64,000 bases of DNA, taken from the NCBI GenBank assembly GCA_018829445.1, contig JAHJTV010000010.1, positions 1-64,000 on the forward strand. The letters run 5' to 3'. Positions 36,001 through 45,399 of the stretch are shown here, piece by piece; the stretch's first letter is position 1; each line of letters begins with the position of its first letter. Made by a program: the position numbers and the translations under genes. This DNA is from a bacterium (GTDB lineage: Bacteria > SAR324 > XYD2-FULL-50-16). The notes beneath the pieces are model-generated. The model searched no databases. It had not been told where the DNA came from and saw only the letters and a list, made by a program, of their open reading frames with translations.

Positions 36001-36336
36001 ATGTTGGAGAAAATTCCATCTGAAAAATATAATGTTCTCATTGTGGACGACACTTCTTATTCATTTGATGGCACATCACAGCGGACTATAAATATCGCAC
36101 CATTGTCGATATATTATGGCATTGGAAAAAACTTTATTGAACAAACCCTAAAACAAGAACAAATTAACCGTATTCAGTAGCATGATATCCTCATTCAAAA
36201 TCATGTGGAGGAGAATAACCCGAAAACTCTGGAAGAATTAAAATGACTTTTCATTGAAGAATTGGAATACTGCCTTGACATCCAGGAAAGAATACTGAAG
36301 TTCCTAATAAAGATGAACCTGATAACAACTGTCTAA
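36001..36336 (+). pseudogene. Unknown gene with two in-frame stops
   Basis: A single frame of 111 codons starts at ATG 36001 (MLEKIPSEKYNVLIVDDTSY) and ends at TAA 36334. TAG at 36178 and TGA at 36244 interrupt it, but coding character continues through both (HDILIQNHVEENNPKTLEEL, LFIEELEYCLDIQERILKFL). NVLIVDD resembles a receiver-domain first strand, but the rest does not support that. I do not recognise the family. It ends 4 bases before yheU, suggesting a former operon. Confidence 0.45.
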
Positions 36337-36340
36337 ACTG

Positions 36341-36574
36341 ATGCCACAAAGATTTATTGAAGTTCCTTACGAAAAAATAGATCCAGAAGCCTTGAGAAAA
36401 CTCATTGAAGAGTTTATTGAACGTGAAGGGACATTTTATGGAGTGTCAGAACTGCCCATGGATCAAAAGGTTGATATAGTACTCAGGCAGCTTGAGGAAG
36501 GAAAAGCCGTCATTACCTGGGATTTAAAGACAGAGACCAGCAACATTATTTTAAAAGAGAAATCAAAGATTTAG
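36341..36574 (+). CDS. yheU: YheU/UPF0270 family protein
   Basis: A 77-residue protein that matches the conserved UPF0270 (YheU) pattern: VPYEKIDPEALRKLIEEFIE, REGTFYGVSELPMDQKV, VLRQLEEGKAVITWD. It is soluble and of normal length; the biochemical role of the family is not established. It lies directly after a pseudogene. It is one of the few intact conserved genes in this decayed stretch. Confidence 0.75.
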   Translation: MPQRFIEVPYEKIDPEALRKLIEEFIEREGTFYGVSELPMDQKVDIVLRQLEEGKAVITWDLKTETSNIILKEKSKI

Positions 36575-36808
36575 TATATTTTTTAAATCAATATATTTCT
36601 AAAAAGGGATATTCTTATGCAGAACTACTCTAGGAATCCAATTACTATGAAGGAGATCAAGTCCGGGATGACAAAGGGAAGATATAACGAATTGCTATTG
36701 TAACATCGCCTGCAAGCCCGGCTTGATAGTGGTGAAGCTGTATTTTTATTACTTGTGACGCAGTTCAGAAGGTGGGGATTTGAAGATTGGTTCAGGAATA
36801 ATTATAGC

Positions 36809-37792
36809 CTAATTGACGTAATAGTTAAGAATCTGGGATTTCCCTCCCCGTTCTATCTCAATGGTAAACTCTCTTTCATTTCGAAGCAGTTTAAACAATC
36901 CCATAAGTTTCTCACCACCAGCATCCGCCAGACTTTCACCGTTGACAGCACCAATAATATCATTGTTTTGCAAACCAAGTTTTTCATAAAGACTTCCCTG
37001 GTCTATCGCTTTGACTTTGAATCCCTGGTGTTTACCGTCTTTAAAGTAGGGAACCATTCTTGCCTGGTTCAGTAATGAACCAAAATCATTTAGATGAGAA
37101 TCGACTTCCGTCGAGCTGATATGAAAATTCTTACCATCGCTGGTGTACTTTGAATGCATTATGGTATCATTCTTCAGATCTATGATCACTTCATCTTTTT
37201 TAGCACTGACGTTCCTAGGCGCTTTTTTTTCTTCTTCATCTTCAACTTGAAAGGATAAAACGCCAATCTCGTTGCCAAGCTTCAGCAACACACGTTGATT
37301 CTCGAAAGAGGTGTATATTCTTTTAATCGTGGCACCGCTCTCAAACACTTCATCTCCGACAGTAAAGACATCCTCCTCATTTTTCTTTTTACTCTTGATA
37401 ATGGCATAGATAAAGTAGCCCTGCCGATAGTGAATACCAAGGAGCTCCAGATCCGAAATAATCCGGTTCAAAACTTCTCCGGCCGTAATGGTTTCTTCAA
37501 CTTCAACTATCTGCTGGGTGACTTCGGACTTTACATCAGCGTTAAAGACGTTATTTTCAATTATCGACTCAAACTCGCTAAATGGTCTTTGTCTGTCCTC
37601 GATAACAGTTTTTTTCGGTATGAATCTCACCTCTTTCCGGGGAACATCCAATATTCCAGTTTCAATAATCCGCGCTAATAAGTCACCTGCAAGCCAGGCA
37701 GTCAATCCGATAATCAGGATATTCATTGCCGTCAGCAAATGGGATATGGAGATGCTTTCTCTGAATCTGACTAATAATGATTGGGCACTCAT
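36809..37792 (-). CDS. gspC: Type II secretion system protein GspC-like
   Basis: A bitopic inner-membrane protein of 327 residues. It has a short cytoplasmic N-terminus, a membrane helix at about 20-40 (LLTAMNILIIGLTAWLAGDLLARI) and a periplasmic HR domain around 110-200 (NRIISDLELLGIHYRQGYFIYAII, DEVFESGATIKRIYTSFENQRVLL). The C-terminal PDZ domain is at about 245-327 (RMVPYFKDGKHQGFKVKAID, LQNNDIIGAVNGESLAD). GspC links the inner-membrane platform to the GspD secretin. No other gsp gene is in the window; the 5' flank holds an unrelated radical SAM gene and the 3' flank is non-coding. Confidence 0.8.
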   Translation of the reverse strand: MSAQSLLVRFRESISISHLLTAMNILIIGLTAWLAGDLLARIIETGILDVPRKEVRFIPKKTVIEDRQRPFSEFESIIENNVFNADVKSEVTQQIVEVEETITAGEVLNRIISDLELLGIHYRQGYFIYAIIKSKKKNEEDVFTVGDEVFESGATIKRIYTSFENQRVLLKLGNEIGVLSFQVEDEEEKKAPRNVSAKKDEVIIDLKNDTIMHSKYTSDGKNFHISSTEVDSHLNDFGSLLNQARMVPYFKDGKHQGFKVKAIDQGSLYEKLGLQNNDIIGAVNGESLADAGGEKLMGLFKLLRNEREFTIEIERGGKSQILNYYVN

Positions 37793-38025
37793 GTTTGCAG
37801 CAAACTGATTGTGTTATTGGATTCATGAAGCATCAGTTAAAAAAATGCTCATGCTCACCATTTTTAATATTGAGCGGTGCAGTTTTCCAAGTATCCTTTT
37901 AACATTTTTATTTAGTGTAAACATATCAAACAATATTGGCAATTCATAACCCTGAACTTCCAAAGAAGACAAATGTCCTTGTGGATTTAAACAAATGGAG
38001 TGTTTTTAGGGGTTTCCAAGTGTTT

Positions 38026-38976
38026 TTAAGAAGTGTGAAAGTGGACACCCTGGTGAACTCCCTGGCTTTTCATCTGATTAATAATGAACTGGCTGGGTTT
38101 TAATCGATCCTTTGTCCATTGCGGTGCAATCAACTCATCCCAACGGGGAGCAACAGCAGCCAATCGTTGAATGGCTGTTTGCGGTGAAAGATGGCTTAAA
38201 AACAGGATAACCCGCTTCGAGTATTCCTCCAGTTCAAGGGGCTGAAAATCTCCTGAAGTGTACAATTCATGGAGGGGAGTGTTTGCCAGGACATGCAGGT
38301 TGTGCAGTTTAACATTGTCGATGGGCAGGCGATTGATTATTTCTGCTGTTGAGATGATCTCGGCATCGGTCTCGTCAGGTAACCCAAAAATCAAATGAAT
38401 CCCGACATTTACGTTTGCTTTTTCTTTCAGGTCTTTAACTGCTTTTATGGACTGTTCTGCAGAATGACCTCGATTGAGAAATTCAAGTTTGTTGTTATTA
38501 AAGCTCTGCACCCCCAACTCCACTGAAACATAAGACGTTTCCCCTATGGATTTTAAAAAGGGATAGATCTCATCCGGGAGACAATCCGGCCGGGTTCCGA
38601 AAGCTACACCGACCACCCTGTCCTGCTCCAAAGCTAATTCTATATCCTGTCTAAACTGGTTGAACCGGTTGAAGGTATTTGTAAATGGTTGGAAATATAC
38701 CAGGAATCGGTTTGTCTTAAATCGTTTTCGCAATCGCTCCCGATTAAGCGTAATCTGGGTTTTTAAGGGCATGCGTTTGACGAGATGATTCCCGGCTGAT
38801 CCTAATTCATCACAAAAGATACACCCCACTCCCTTGTTCTTTTCTCGATTTGGGCAGGTTTGAGCGGCACCGACAGTAATCTTATATACTTTCTCACCAA
38901 ACAGGTTTTTATAGAATCTGCTAATGGGAAAATAGGGCTGTCCATCCCATTCAGGAAAATTGTTCATAGGCTCCAT
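38026..38976 (-). CDS. Radical SAM protein, YhcC/TIGR01212 family
   Basis: The conserved N-terminus GQPYFPISRFYKNLFGEKVYK is followed by the iron-sulfur motif CPNREKNKGVGCIFC, with the long first spacing that defines the YhcC group. LVYFQPFTNTF, VGIHLIFGLPDETD and KLHNLHVLANTPL are further family blocks. The start is set at MEPMNNF because GGCGAG lies 5-6 nt upstream; a Met 11 codons earlier lacks a site. It overlaps the helicase gene by 26 nt and is probably co-translated with it. The family's reaction is not firmly established. Confidence 0.8.
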   Translation of the reverse strand: MEPMNNFPEWDGQPYFPISRFYKNLFGEKVYKITVGAAQTCPNREKNKGVGCIFCDELGSAGNHLVKRMPLKTQITLNRERLRKRFKTNRFLVYFQPFTNTFNRFNQFRQDIELALEQDRVVGVAFGTRPDCLPDEIYPFLKSIGETSYVSVELGVQSFNNNKLEFLNRGHSAEQSIKAVKDLKEKANVNVGIHLIFGLPDETDAEIISTAEIINRLPIDNVKLHNLHVLANTPLHELYTSGDFQPLELEEYSKRVILFLSHLSPQTAIQRLAAVAPRWDELIAPQWTKDRLKPSQFIINQMKSQGVHQGVHFHTS

Positions 38977-40363
38977 GAACTCGCCTTTTTTTGCTGGTGT
39001 AAACTTCACCGGTATTGGCTGTAATGATTTCGTATAACAGGGCTGTTTTATTATCTTTTTTTCTCAGGATTCTTCCCAGCCGTTGAACGTGTTCTCTCAC
39101 AGTCGCTGTTCCGGAAATAACCACGGCAATATTGGCTTCGGGAACATCCACTCCTTCGTTGAGCACTCTTGAGTTTACGAGAAAAGGCCAATCCCCCGCT
39201 CTGAACTTTTCCAACACCAGTTTTCGTTCCTTGGCCTTGGTTTCATGAGTGATCAACGGCAGTAAAAACAATGAACTGATATGATAGGCTGTTTTATTAT
39301 CATTGGTAAAGATGAGGATGCGTGAATCATTGTGGCGGATTAGAATATTGGCTAATTCCTCCATTTTCCTATTGGCAGAAAGGGATATCTGCTTCTGAAG
39401 GTTAAAACTCCGAATAGCATTTCTTCCTTCTGCCGACCGGTATGCATACATGACAAACCGTTCCCATGACGTTTTCTTGCCGAAAAAACTCGGCACCTTG
39501 CTGCGATAGGTCTCATAAACCTGCCTGTGGTATTCATAATCATCCCGCTCTTCATCAGTAAGTTCTACCTCAATTGTTTTTATCTGGTAAGGAGCCAGAT
39601 AGTCTCCGGAAAGCTGCTGTATCTGCTTTGAATACAGGACTGGACCCAATATTTCTTTTAATAGTTGTTGGCGATCCGGTTCAATGGAAGGTGTTGCTGT
39701 TAAACCGAGTTTGTATGGGGCAATATAAGAATGCGTCATTTGGGAATAGGCAGGGGAGGGAAGATGATGACACTCGTCATAGATGATCAGACAAAAACGA
39801 TTTCCGATGTTCTCAGCGTAAATACGGGCTGAATCATAGGTCGAAACCGTAACATCAGCCAGTTCAAAACTTCCGCCTCCCAGTAATCCAACTTCGTATT
39901 GAAACCAATCAGAGAGGTTCTTCTGCCATTGCAGAATAAGGTCGATTGTCGGTGCGAGCACCAGAGTTGATCGTTGCACCAATTGAATGGCAAGAGCCGC
40001 CAGAAAGCTTTTCCCGGTTCCGGTTGGCAGAACGGTTATTCCTCTTTTGGTTGGTTTCCAGGAATTTAATGCTTCAGATTGGTAATCGAAAGGTGTAAAA
40101 TCTGTTTTTAATAATAAATCTAGTTTGTTGTATTTTGGCGTAAAATCTGAATAGCGAATGTTGTTTTTATATAAATAGCGAAATAATTCACGATACTTAT
40201 CCGCATGACACCGATGACACAGGGTTCTTTGATCCCATTGCAACCAGGTGAGAATGTCTGGTAATTTTTTGAAATAATTGCAGTAAACAGATAATGTTCC
40301 CTGCTGGTAATGAATCTCTACAGGTTCTGTCAGGTTTTGTTCACTTTCCGGATAAGTCATCAC
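38951..40363 (-). CDS. XPB/UvsW-like superfamily II helicase
   Basis: DNA/RNA helicase of 470 residues. It has Walker A PTGTGKSFLA (113-122), DECHH (196-200) as motif II, TATPS (222-226) as motif III, and motifs V/VI in VLNEGVDVPEANIAVVISGT and REHVQRLGRILRKK. The DFTPFDYQSEAL Q-like motif places it with XPB/RAD25-type proteins. The N-terminal 85 residues contain CHRCHADKY, possibly part of a metal site. The role is probably in DNA repair or branch migration; the partner is unknown. It is the first gene of a two-gene unit with the radical SAM gene. Confidence 0.8.
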   Translation of the reverse strand: MMTYPESEQNLTEPVEIHYQQGTLSVYCNYFKKLPDILTWLQWDQRTLCHRCHADKYRELFRYLYKNNIRYSDFTPKYNKLDLLLKTDFTPFDYQSEALNSWKPTKRGITVLPTGTGKSFLAALAIQLVQRSTLVLAPTIDLILQWQKNLSDWFQYEVGLLGGGSFELADVTVSTYDSARIYAENIGNRFCLIIYDECHHLPSPAYSQMTHSYIAPYKLGLTATPSIEPDRQQLLKEILGPVLYSKQIQQLSGDYLAPYQIKTIEVELTDEERDDYEYHRQVYETYRSKVPSFFGKKTSWERFVMYAYRSAEGRNAIRSFNLQKQISLSANRKMEELANILIRHNDSRILIFTNDNKTAYHISSLFLLPLITHETKAKERKLVLEKFRAGDWPFLVNSRVLNEGVDVPEANIAVVISGTATVREHVQRLGRILRKKDNKTALLYEIITANTGEVYTSKKRRVHGAYEQFS

Positions 40364-40404
40364 GTTTATTCTTGTTAACTAATCACTGCCAGGTTGAATT
40401 TGCT

Positions 40405-40620
40405 GTGTCTGAAAAAAAAACAAAATCCCAAATTGCGCATGACGCCATCATGTTGAGCAAAGTAACATCAGAAAAATTGACCATAAAAATTACCTTTCCC
40501 GATGGAGAATACCTGGTTGACCAGCTGCGTTGGCATACCAGTGATAATTTAGGATTAATGAACGGCAAAGTGGTTAATAAAGCCGCAATTAAATATTGGG
40601 AAATAGTTGAAGATAGTTGA
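40405..40620 (+). CDS. Small Sm/Hfq-like candidate protein
   Basis: From a GTG at 40405 the frame encodes 71 residues containing KITFPDGEYLVDQLRWHTSD followed by NLGLMNGKVVNKAAIKYWEI. The order and spacing resemble the two Sm motifs of Hfq (I-x-LxNGxxLxGxIxxFDxFxVxL and a terminal VYKHAIS-like strand), although identity is low. It is divergent from the helicase gene with only 41 bases between the starts. A longer frame from 40294 would overlap the helicase gene antisense and is less likely. Function is uncertain; it could be an RNA chaperone-like protein or unrelated. Confidence 0.4.
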   Translation: MSEKKTKSQIAHDAIMLSKVTSEKLTIKITFPDGEYLVDQLRWHTSDNLGLMNGKVVNKAAIKYWEIVEDS

Positions 40621-40887
40621 AAGTATAATTATTTCAGTATAAACTAACTTGCAACTGGTTTCAGATGACCTCAGCCGAAGTTTATTAGCTTTTGATCGTT
40701 CGGTAATCTTATAAATATCAATAGATGAGGATTGAGACCATACAAAAATTTGAAACTGAGATTTTTGAGTGTTTTTATTCTGCCAAGGTTTGATTTTATG
40801 CAGCTTGGGAAAATTGTATTTTATTAGTCAAAGCAGCATTCATCAAATTGTTAAAAAAAGGTTTGAAGCTTTAATGGAAGAGATATA

Positions 40888-42579
40888 ATGAAATCGGATC
40901 AAACGTCATCCAATAATGCACCCACCCCTAAACAGCCGACTAGTCCTTCAAAAGAAGTAATGGCTGAACGCAAACCGTTCACCCACAACGGAGTGTTCTC
41001 TTCACGGAAAACACTGGTTGAGCAGGAATCCTTTTTCCAAAAGGCAGTTACCTGGACCGGTATGGTTGGTTTCTTTTTGGGTGTAACTCTTGTTTTCTAC
41101 CTGATTTATGCATTTTTTGCGTTTAATTGGCAGGAATCCGGTGTAAGGTTTTTCCCGACTGTTTTGGGTACCGATCCTGAACATGTCAGTGACGCACTCT
41201 CAAGTTTCATTGAACTACTGGCTGCTATTCTGGGTATTATGATTACGGTGGTGGCTATTGTCCTTCAATTGGCAGCACAGCGTTACGGAACTCGCCTGGT
41301 TGACCTTTTTCTGGCTGACAAGGTAAACCGCATGTATTTTATTCTGATGGTCTGTTCGCTGTTGTATGCGATCATCGTTATCTATGCCATTAAAAAGGAA
41401 TTTTTTCCCAATTTTGCGATCCAGGTACTCTTGGTACTGACCCTGGTAGAAATTGCACTGTTGGGACCCTATTTCCTGTTTGTTTTTAAGTTTTTAACCC
41501 CAACAAACCTGCTGTCTTCTATTCAGGATAATAGCTGGAATTCTGTTTCCAAGGCTACAGAGCGGAAAAACTATCCCTATTTAAAAAAGTTTCAAAATGA
41601 AGTGGCTACCTCTTTTGAACAGGTGACTGATACGGCTTTAAGCGCTACAACTCAGATGGACAGGAACTTGGGATTAATGGCGATTAACCAGATTCGAGAG
41701 ATGCTGATCGATTATCTGCAATTCAAGTATAAACTGCCTAAACTCTGGTTTTTTATCTCGCAGGATAAATTTATCGGAATTTCGTCCGAGTTCTACGAAG
41801 AGTTCTGTGAAAACCACTTATGGGTGGAAGCAAAGGCTTTTATGGATATGGAGCTGATCTATCGAAGTTGTATTAACAATATGTCTGACGCTATCAGCGC
41901 CATTGCATATAATACCAGGGTAATCGGCGAAGCGGCAATAAAAACCAAAGATGACAATCTCCTGGAAATGGCAGTCAAGTTCTACAATACCTTCATCCGG
42001 GTTTCCATCAATAATAAGAATATACGGGCGATCTTTAACCTGTTTTACCAGTACCGGCTTTTAACGGAATCAATCTTCGATTATGACACTAAACTATCCA
42101 AAAAAATCCTGGGACATTTCCTCTACTACGGGGAGACCTGTATGCAACAAGGATTAGGTTTTGTGTTATTGACAGCCGCCTTTGATCTTGGCGGATTGGT
42201 TGCCTCGGCCTATGACAAGAATGTTAAAAATATCAAAGAACTTTTACTCATTTTTATGGCCCTGGAGGATAAGGTTGATCGCAAGAAGGATATGTTTTTG
42301 TACAGCGGTGTCCGCAATGCCCAATTGATTCTGGCAACATATCTGTTTTCAAAAGGAGATACAACCCTGATTCCCATTGTTGTGGAGGATTTGAAAAGTG
42401 AAACCCTGAATCAGTTGAAAAAATGGAGAGACGGGTTGCTGGCCATTGAAGATCGAAAATTCTGGGAGTTTACGGATCGAGGATATCGTTTTGAATATAT
42501 TGATGATGTGCAAAAAAAGTTTTTAAAACTCTTCTATGAGAAATATATCCTTTCGCAACCCGAGATGTTTAAATCCTGA
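40888..42579 (+). CDS. DUF2254-like integral membrane protein
   Basis: A 563-residue protein with a 50-residue polar N-terminus and four predicted membrane helices (about residues 55-78, 106-129, 149-167 and 174-202). A ~360-residue helical cytoplasmic domain follows. The ASxxELLAAILGIMITVVAIV helix followed by LQLAAQRYGTRLVDLFLADK resembles the core of DUF2254 predicted membrane proteins. Function of that family is unknown. It overlaps the following gene only if that gene's first ATG is used, so the two may be co-transcribed. Confidence 0.6.
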   Translation: MKSDQTSSNNAPTPKQPTSPSKEVMAERKPFTHNGVFSSRKTLVEQESFFQKAVTWTGMVGFFLGVTLVFYLIYAFFAFNWQESGVRFFPTVLGTDPEHVSDALSSFIELLAAILGIMITVVAIVLQLAAQRYGTRLVDLFLADKVNRMYFILMVCSLLYAIIVIYAIKKEFFPNFAIQVLLVLTLVEIALLGPYFLFVFKFLTPTNLLSSIQDNSWNSVSKATERKNYPYLKKFQNEVATSFEQVTDTALSATTQMDRNLGLMAINQIREMLIDYLQFKYKLPKLWFFISQDKFIGISSEFYEEFCENHLWVEAKAFMDMELIYRSCINNMSDAISAIAYNTRVIGEAAIKTKDDNLLEMAVKFYNTFIRVSINNKNIRAIFNLFYQYRLLTESIFDYDTKLSKKILGHFLYYGETCMQQGLGFVLLTAAFDLGGLVASAYDKNVKNIKELLLIFMALEDKVDRKKDMFLYSGVRNAQLILATYLFSKGDTTLIPIVVEDLKSETLNQLKKWRDGLLAIEDRKFWEFTDRGYRFEYIDDVQKKFLKLFYEKYILSQPEMFKS

Positions 42580-42607
42580 AAAGAATAATTGTAACTTCAT
42601 AAAAACT

Positions 42608-43225
42608 ATGGATTTTCCCTTGACGTCAAACAGACTCACCTTAATTTCTTCAACCCAAAGATTAAAATTGCGGGGCTGGGTGTTAAAAGCGATTTTTCTC
42701 CTGTTTCTACTTGTTTTTTCTGTGAATGCCCATGCCGATTTTAATAAGTATGAAATTAAAATTATAACCGAAAGAATAGAATCTGCTTTCAGTTTGTTGA
42801 TTGATACCTGGAACGAAGAGTTATACTTTGAGATGTATGATTTAGGACAGCGAAGTAGCCAGATGCGGTTATCCAGGGGAGAGTTTGCACAAAGAATGGT
42901 TGATCTTAAGTGGAAGCCATCGCTGAAACCCATAAGAATAGACAAGATAGAGATTATTTATATGAACTATGCCGCAATCTATTTCTGGCAGGAATTTGAG
43001 AATAAGGTGAATATGCTGCAAAAGGTCGAAAAATACATGACTTTGCCCACAATCCTCGAATCTAACAATTGGAAATTTGATCTAACCCAGCTAATTCGCA
43101 TTCCCTATGAAGGTAAATTCAAAGAGCAACCGCCAAAAGAAGCACCACCAGTTGAGAATACACCTCCGCCATCCACACCTATCGAAGGTGCTCCCCCAGC
43201 CGATGCAGGCGTAATTACACCATAA
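42608..43225 (+). CDS. Exported protein with proline-rich tail, function unknown
   Basis: The start is set at MDFPLTSNRL; an earlier ATG at 42536 would overlap the previous gene by 44 nt and adds a polar stretch before the signal. The signal peptide is KAIFLLFLLVFSVNAHA. The mature domain is about 130 residues, alpha/beta, with a WNEELYFEMYDLGQRSSQM segment that recalls NTF2-like folds. The last ~30 residues are Pro/Ala-rich (EAPPVENTPPPSTPIEGAPP), a likely flexible linker. I recognise no family. Confidence 0.6.
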   Translation: MDFPLTSNRLTLISSTQRLKLRGWVLKAIFLLFLLVFSVNAHADFNKYEIKIITERIESAFSLLIDTWNEELYFEMYDLGQRSSQMRLSRGEFAQRMVDLKWKPSLKPIRIDKIEIIYMNYAAIYFWQEFENKVNMLQKVEKYMTLPTILESNNWKFDLTQLIRIPYEGKFKEQPPKEAPPVENTPPPSTPIEGAPPADAGVITP

Positions 43226-43458
43226 CATAAAAGCCGTTTTATTGAGAAAGATCGTCCGATCACAATCTTAACTTCCCTTTTGCTTCATTCCACTTTATGC
43301 AGTTATCTTCTTGTCCTGATCAAGCAGATAGTCTAAAATTTGTATTAAATAACCCAATACACGATATTTCGAAACCACTCTGTTTACTTTTCTTCTCTCA
43401 ACCCTCTTTTTTTCAAAATCGAAGAGCGAATCTTCAATATAAAATCCCGCGATTCCAA

Positions 43459-45306
43459 ATGAGCCATCAATCCGTCATTAATGAGATCGAGTTTCTTTTC
43501 AGAGATGTTCTAAACGTTAACGTTCTGACCCATGCCGAAGGTTTCAGTCAGCATAAACCTGAAGACTTTATTGAGGCAATAAGGCAATGCATCGACTTTG
43601 CAGAAAAAAATCTCCGTGATATTCCTCCTTTGGATGATATTACCAAGTTTCAGAATCTGGTCAATGTACCCCCTGAATTCCAACAAGCCTGGAAGAAATT
43701 CAGGAACTCTGATGTACTTAAGTCGTTGTTACCTCAAAAATTCGGCGGCAAAAATTATCCCAAAGCTGTCGAAGCTGCAATCTGGGAAATCATCGCCGCG
43801 GCTAATCCTTCGTTTTACATCTATTTGATGCTGACTCTGGAAACAGCTCACTTAATAAACCGGTTCGGTTCCGATATACAAAAAGACAAATACTGTCAGC
43901 AATTGTTCAATTGCGAATGGACGGGGACTCTCAGCTATACTGAATCGCAGGCTGACTGTGAATGGGATTCAGTTGAAACCATTGCCCGAAAAAAGGACGA
44001 TTACTACCTACTGGACGGGGAAAAATCGTTGATTGCGGCTGGAAGTCATGATCTGACCAACAACATCATTCATCTGATATTGGCAAGATTGGATTCTGCC
44101 GGTGATGAAGATAAGTCGCTAGCCTGGTTCGTTGTTCCAAAGGTTATTGAAGAGAAGGGAAAGGAACTTAGCAATAATATTGCCATTGAGGTTTTTCATG
44201 AAACCATAGGTCTGCAGGGAGTTCCTTTCTGCACCATGTCCTTTGGAAAATCAGGACCAACCAAGGGTTTTTTACTCTGTAAAATCGGAACCGGAGAGAA
44301 TGATTTTTATAGAATCCTGACTGGAGTCCGATATCAGATGATGCTTCAAAGCGTCGCTCTTTCCAGTCAGGTGTTCCGGCATACGATTAAATTTGCATGT
44401 ACTGAAAACAGGGGTTTAAAGAGCTCAGACAAATCAAAAAAAGCCGTGAAAACTATATCACTGGTTTCCTATCCTCATGTTGCCGACAATATCATGTACA
44501 TGAAATCAACGAGTGAAGGGGTGAGAGCCGCCGTTTATTCGATTGCCTTTTTTGATGACTGCCATGCTCATGGAGGAAAGGAACAAAAAGAGTTTTTTTC
44601 TGATCTCAAAGATCTTTATACCGGCGTCCTCAAGGTCTATGCAACGGTTACCGGTCTTAAATCAATCAGAAAGGGAATTCAAGTGTTTGGAAAGGAGTCC
44701 TTTACCAAAGAATTTGTAACGGATTCCAATTACAGAAATCTGCAGGCAACAACTCTTTTTGGAGGAGCCAATGAGATTGTTGCCCAGGAGTTCCTGGAAC
44801 GCTTGATTCATTTTAAAGATGGATCACTGATCGATACCCTGATAAAGCAGTTCTCCAGTGTTGACGTTCATCAGGCCAAGACAGAGGCGATGATCGAGGC
44901 AATCGGTGTGTGGCAGGACTATATTGGAGGTGTTATTGTTCTGGTTGATGATCTTAAGAATGATGCCGGATCCAGCAATAGAAATGAAGAGATTGATCCT
45001 CGTTTATCTAGTTTATGGGCAGGGCGGGTTGTGCAATTGGTGGGTGATGTCATCATCTGTTATCATCTAATCTGCCTGGGCTTGGCTGCAGAAAAGAAAC
45101 TAGAGGCACTCGGAGTGAATTTTTTCAATTTACAACAAGAAGTATCACAAGATCCCGAATTGATCGAGTGGTATAACCGTCTTATTTCCGCTGAGTACTT
45201 CGCCCTAAATGTGTTGTCAGAAAACGAAGGAAACATCAGGATTATTCAAAGGCGCGCTTCTTCCGCATTGGATGCGATGTTCCTGTCTGACGACCACGAC
45301 ACCTAA
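43459..45306 (+). CDS. Acyl-CoA dehydrogenase family protein
   Basis: FAD-dependent acyl-CoA dehydrogenase of about 615 residues from the ATG chosen here; a Met 54 codons upstream adds low-complexity sequence. WTGTLSYTESQADCEWDSVE is the FAD/substrate loop (family MTEP/TEPxAGSD). TTLFGGANEIVAQEFLER matches the C-terminal block in which related enzymes carry the YEGTNEIQ sequence. The extra C-terminal ~130 residues are typical of the longer DmdC-like branch. It is probably a beta-oxidation-type alpha,beta-dehydrogenation of an unusual acyl-CoA. No ETF or CoA ligase gene is nearby. It is convergent with the sigma-54 activator gene. Confidence 0.8.
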   Translation: MSHQSVINEIEFLFRDVLNVNVLTHAEGFSQHKPEDFIEAIRQCIDFAEKNLRDIPPLDDITKFQNLVNVPPEFQQAWKKFRNSDVLKSLLPQKFGGKNYPKAVEAAIWEIIAAANPSFYIYLMLTLETAHLINRFGSDIQKDKYCQQLFNCEWTGTLSYTESQADCEWDSVETIARKKDDYYLLDGEKSLIAAGSHDLTNNIIHLILARLDSAGDEDKSLAWFVVPKVIEEKGKELSNNIAIEVFHETIGLQGVPFCTMSFGKSGPTKGFLLCKIGTGENDFYRILTGVRYQMMLQSVALSSQVFRHTIKFACTENRGLKSSDKSKKAVKTISLVSYPHVADNIMYMKSTSEGVRAAVYSIAFFDDCHAHGGKEQKEFFSDLKDLYTGVLKVYATVTGLKSIRKGIQVFGKESFTKEFVTDSNYRNLQATTLFGGANEIVAQEFLERLIHFKDGSLIDTLIKQFSSVDVHQAKTEAMIEAIGVWQDYIGGVIVLVDDLKNDAGSSNRNEEIDPRLSSLWAGRVVQLVGDVIICYHLICLGLAAEKKLEALGVNFFNLQQEVSQDPELIEWYNRLISAEYFALNVLSENEGNIRIIQRRASSALDAMFLSDDHDT

Positions 45307-45399
45307 TAATTATCCGGAAATATTTTTGCCCGATGTGAGAACTAACTTTATTACTTATCCTCTTATTTGGGAAAAACCTTTCCGGACAGCTTTAATCCA

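Noticed and set aside
35411..36246. TGA or TAG readthrough or code change suggested by in-frame stops in the Rhs and unknown genes
   Set aside because: Intact conserved genes in the window use TGG for Trp and end normally with TAA, TAG or TGA; the stops are confined to relic genes, so decay is simpler.
40294..40404. 5' extension of the Sm-like candidate
   Set aside because: It lies antisense to the helicase gene start and adds residues unlike the rest; the GTG at 40405 is preferred.
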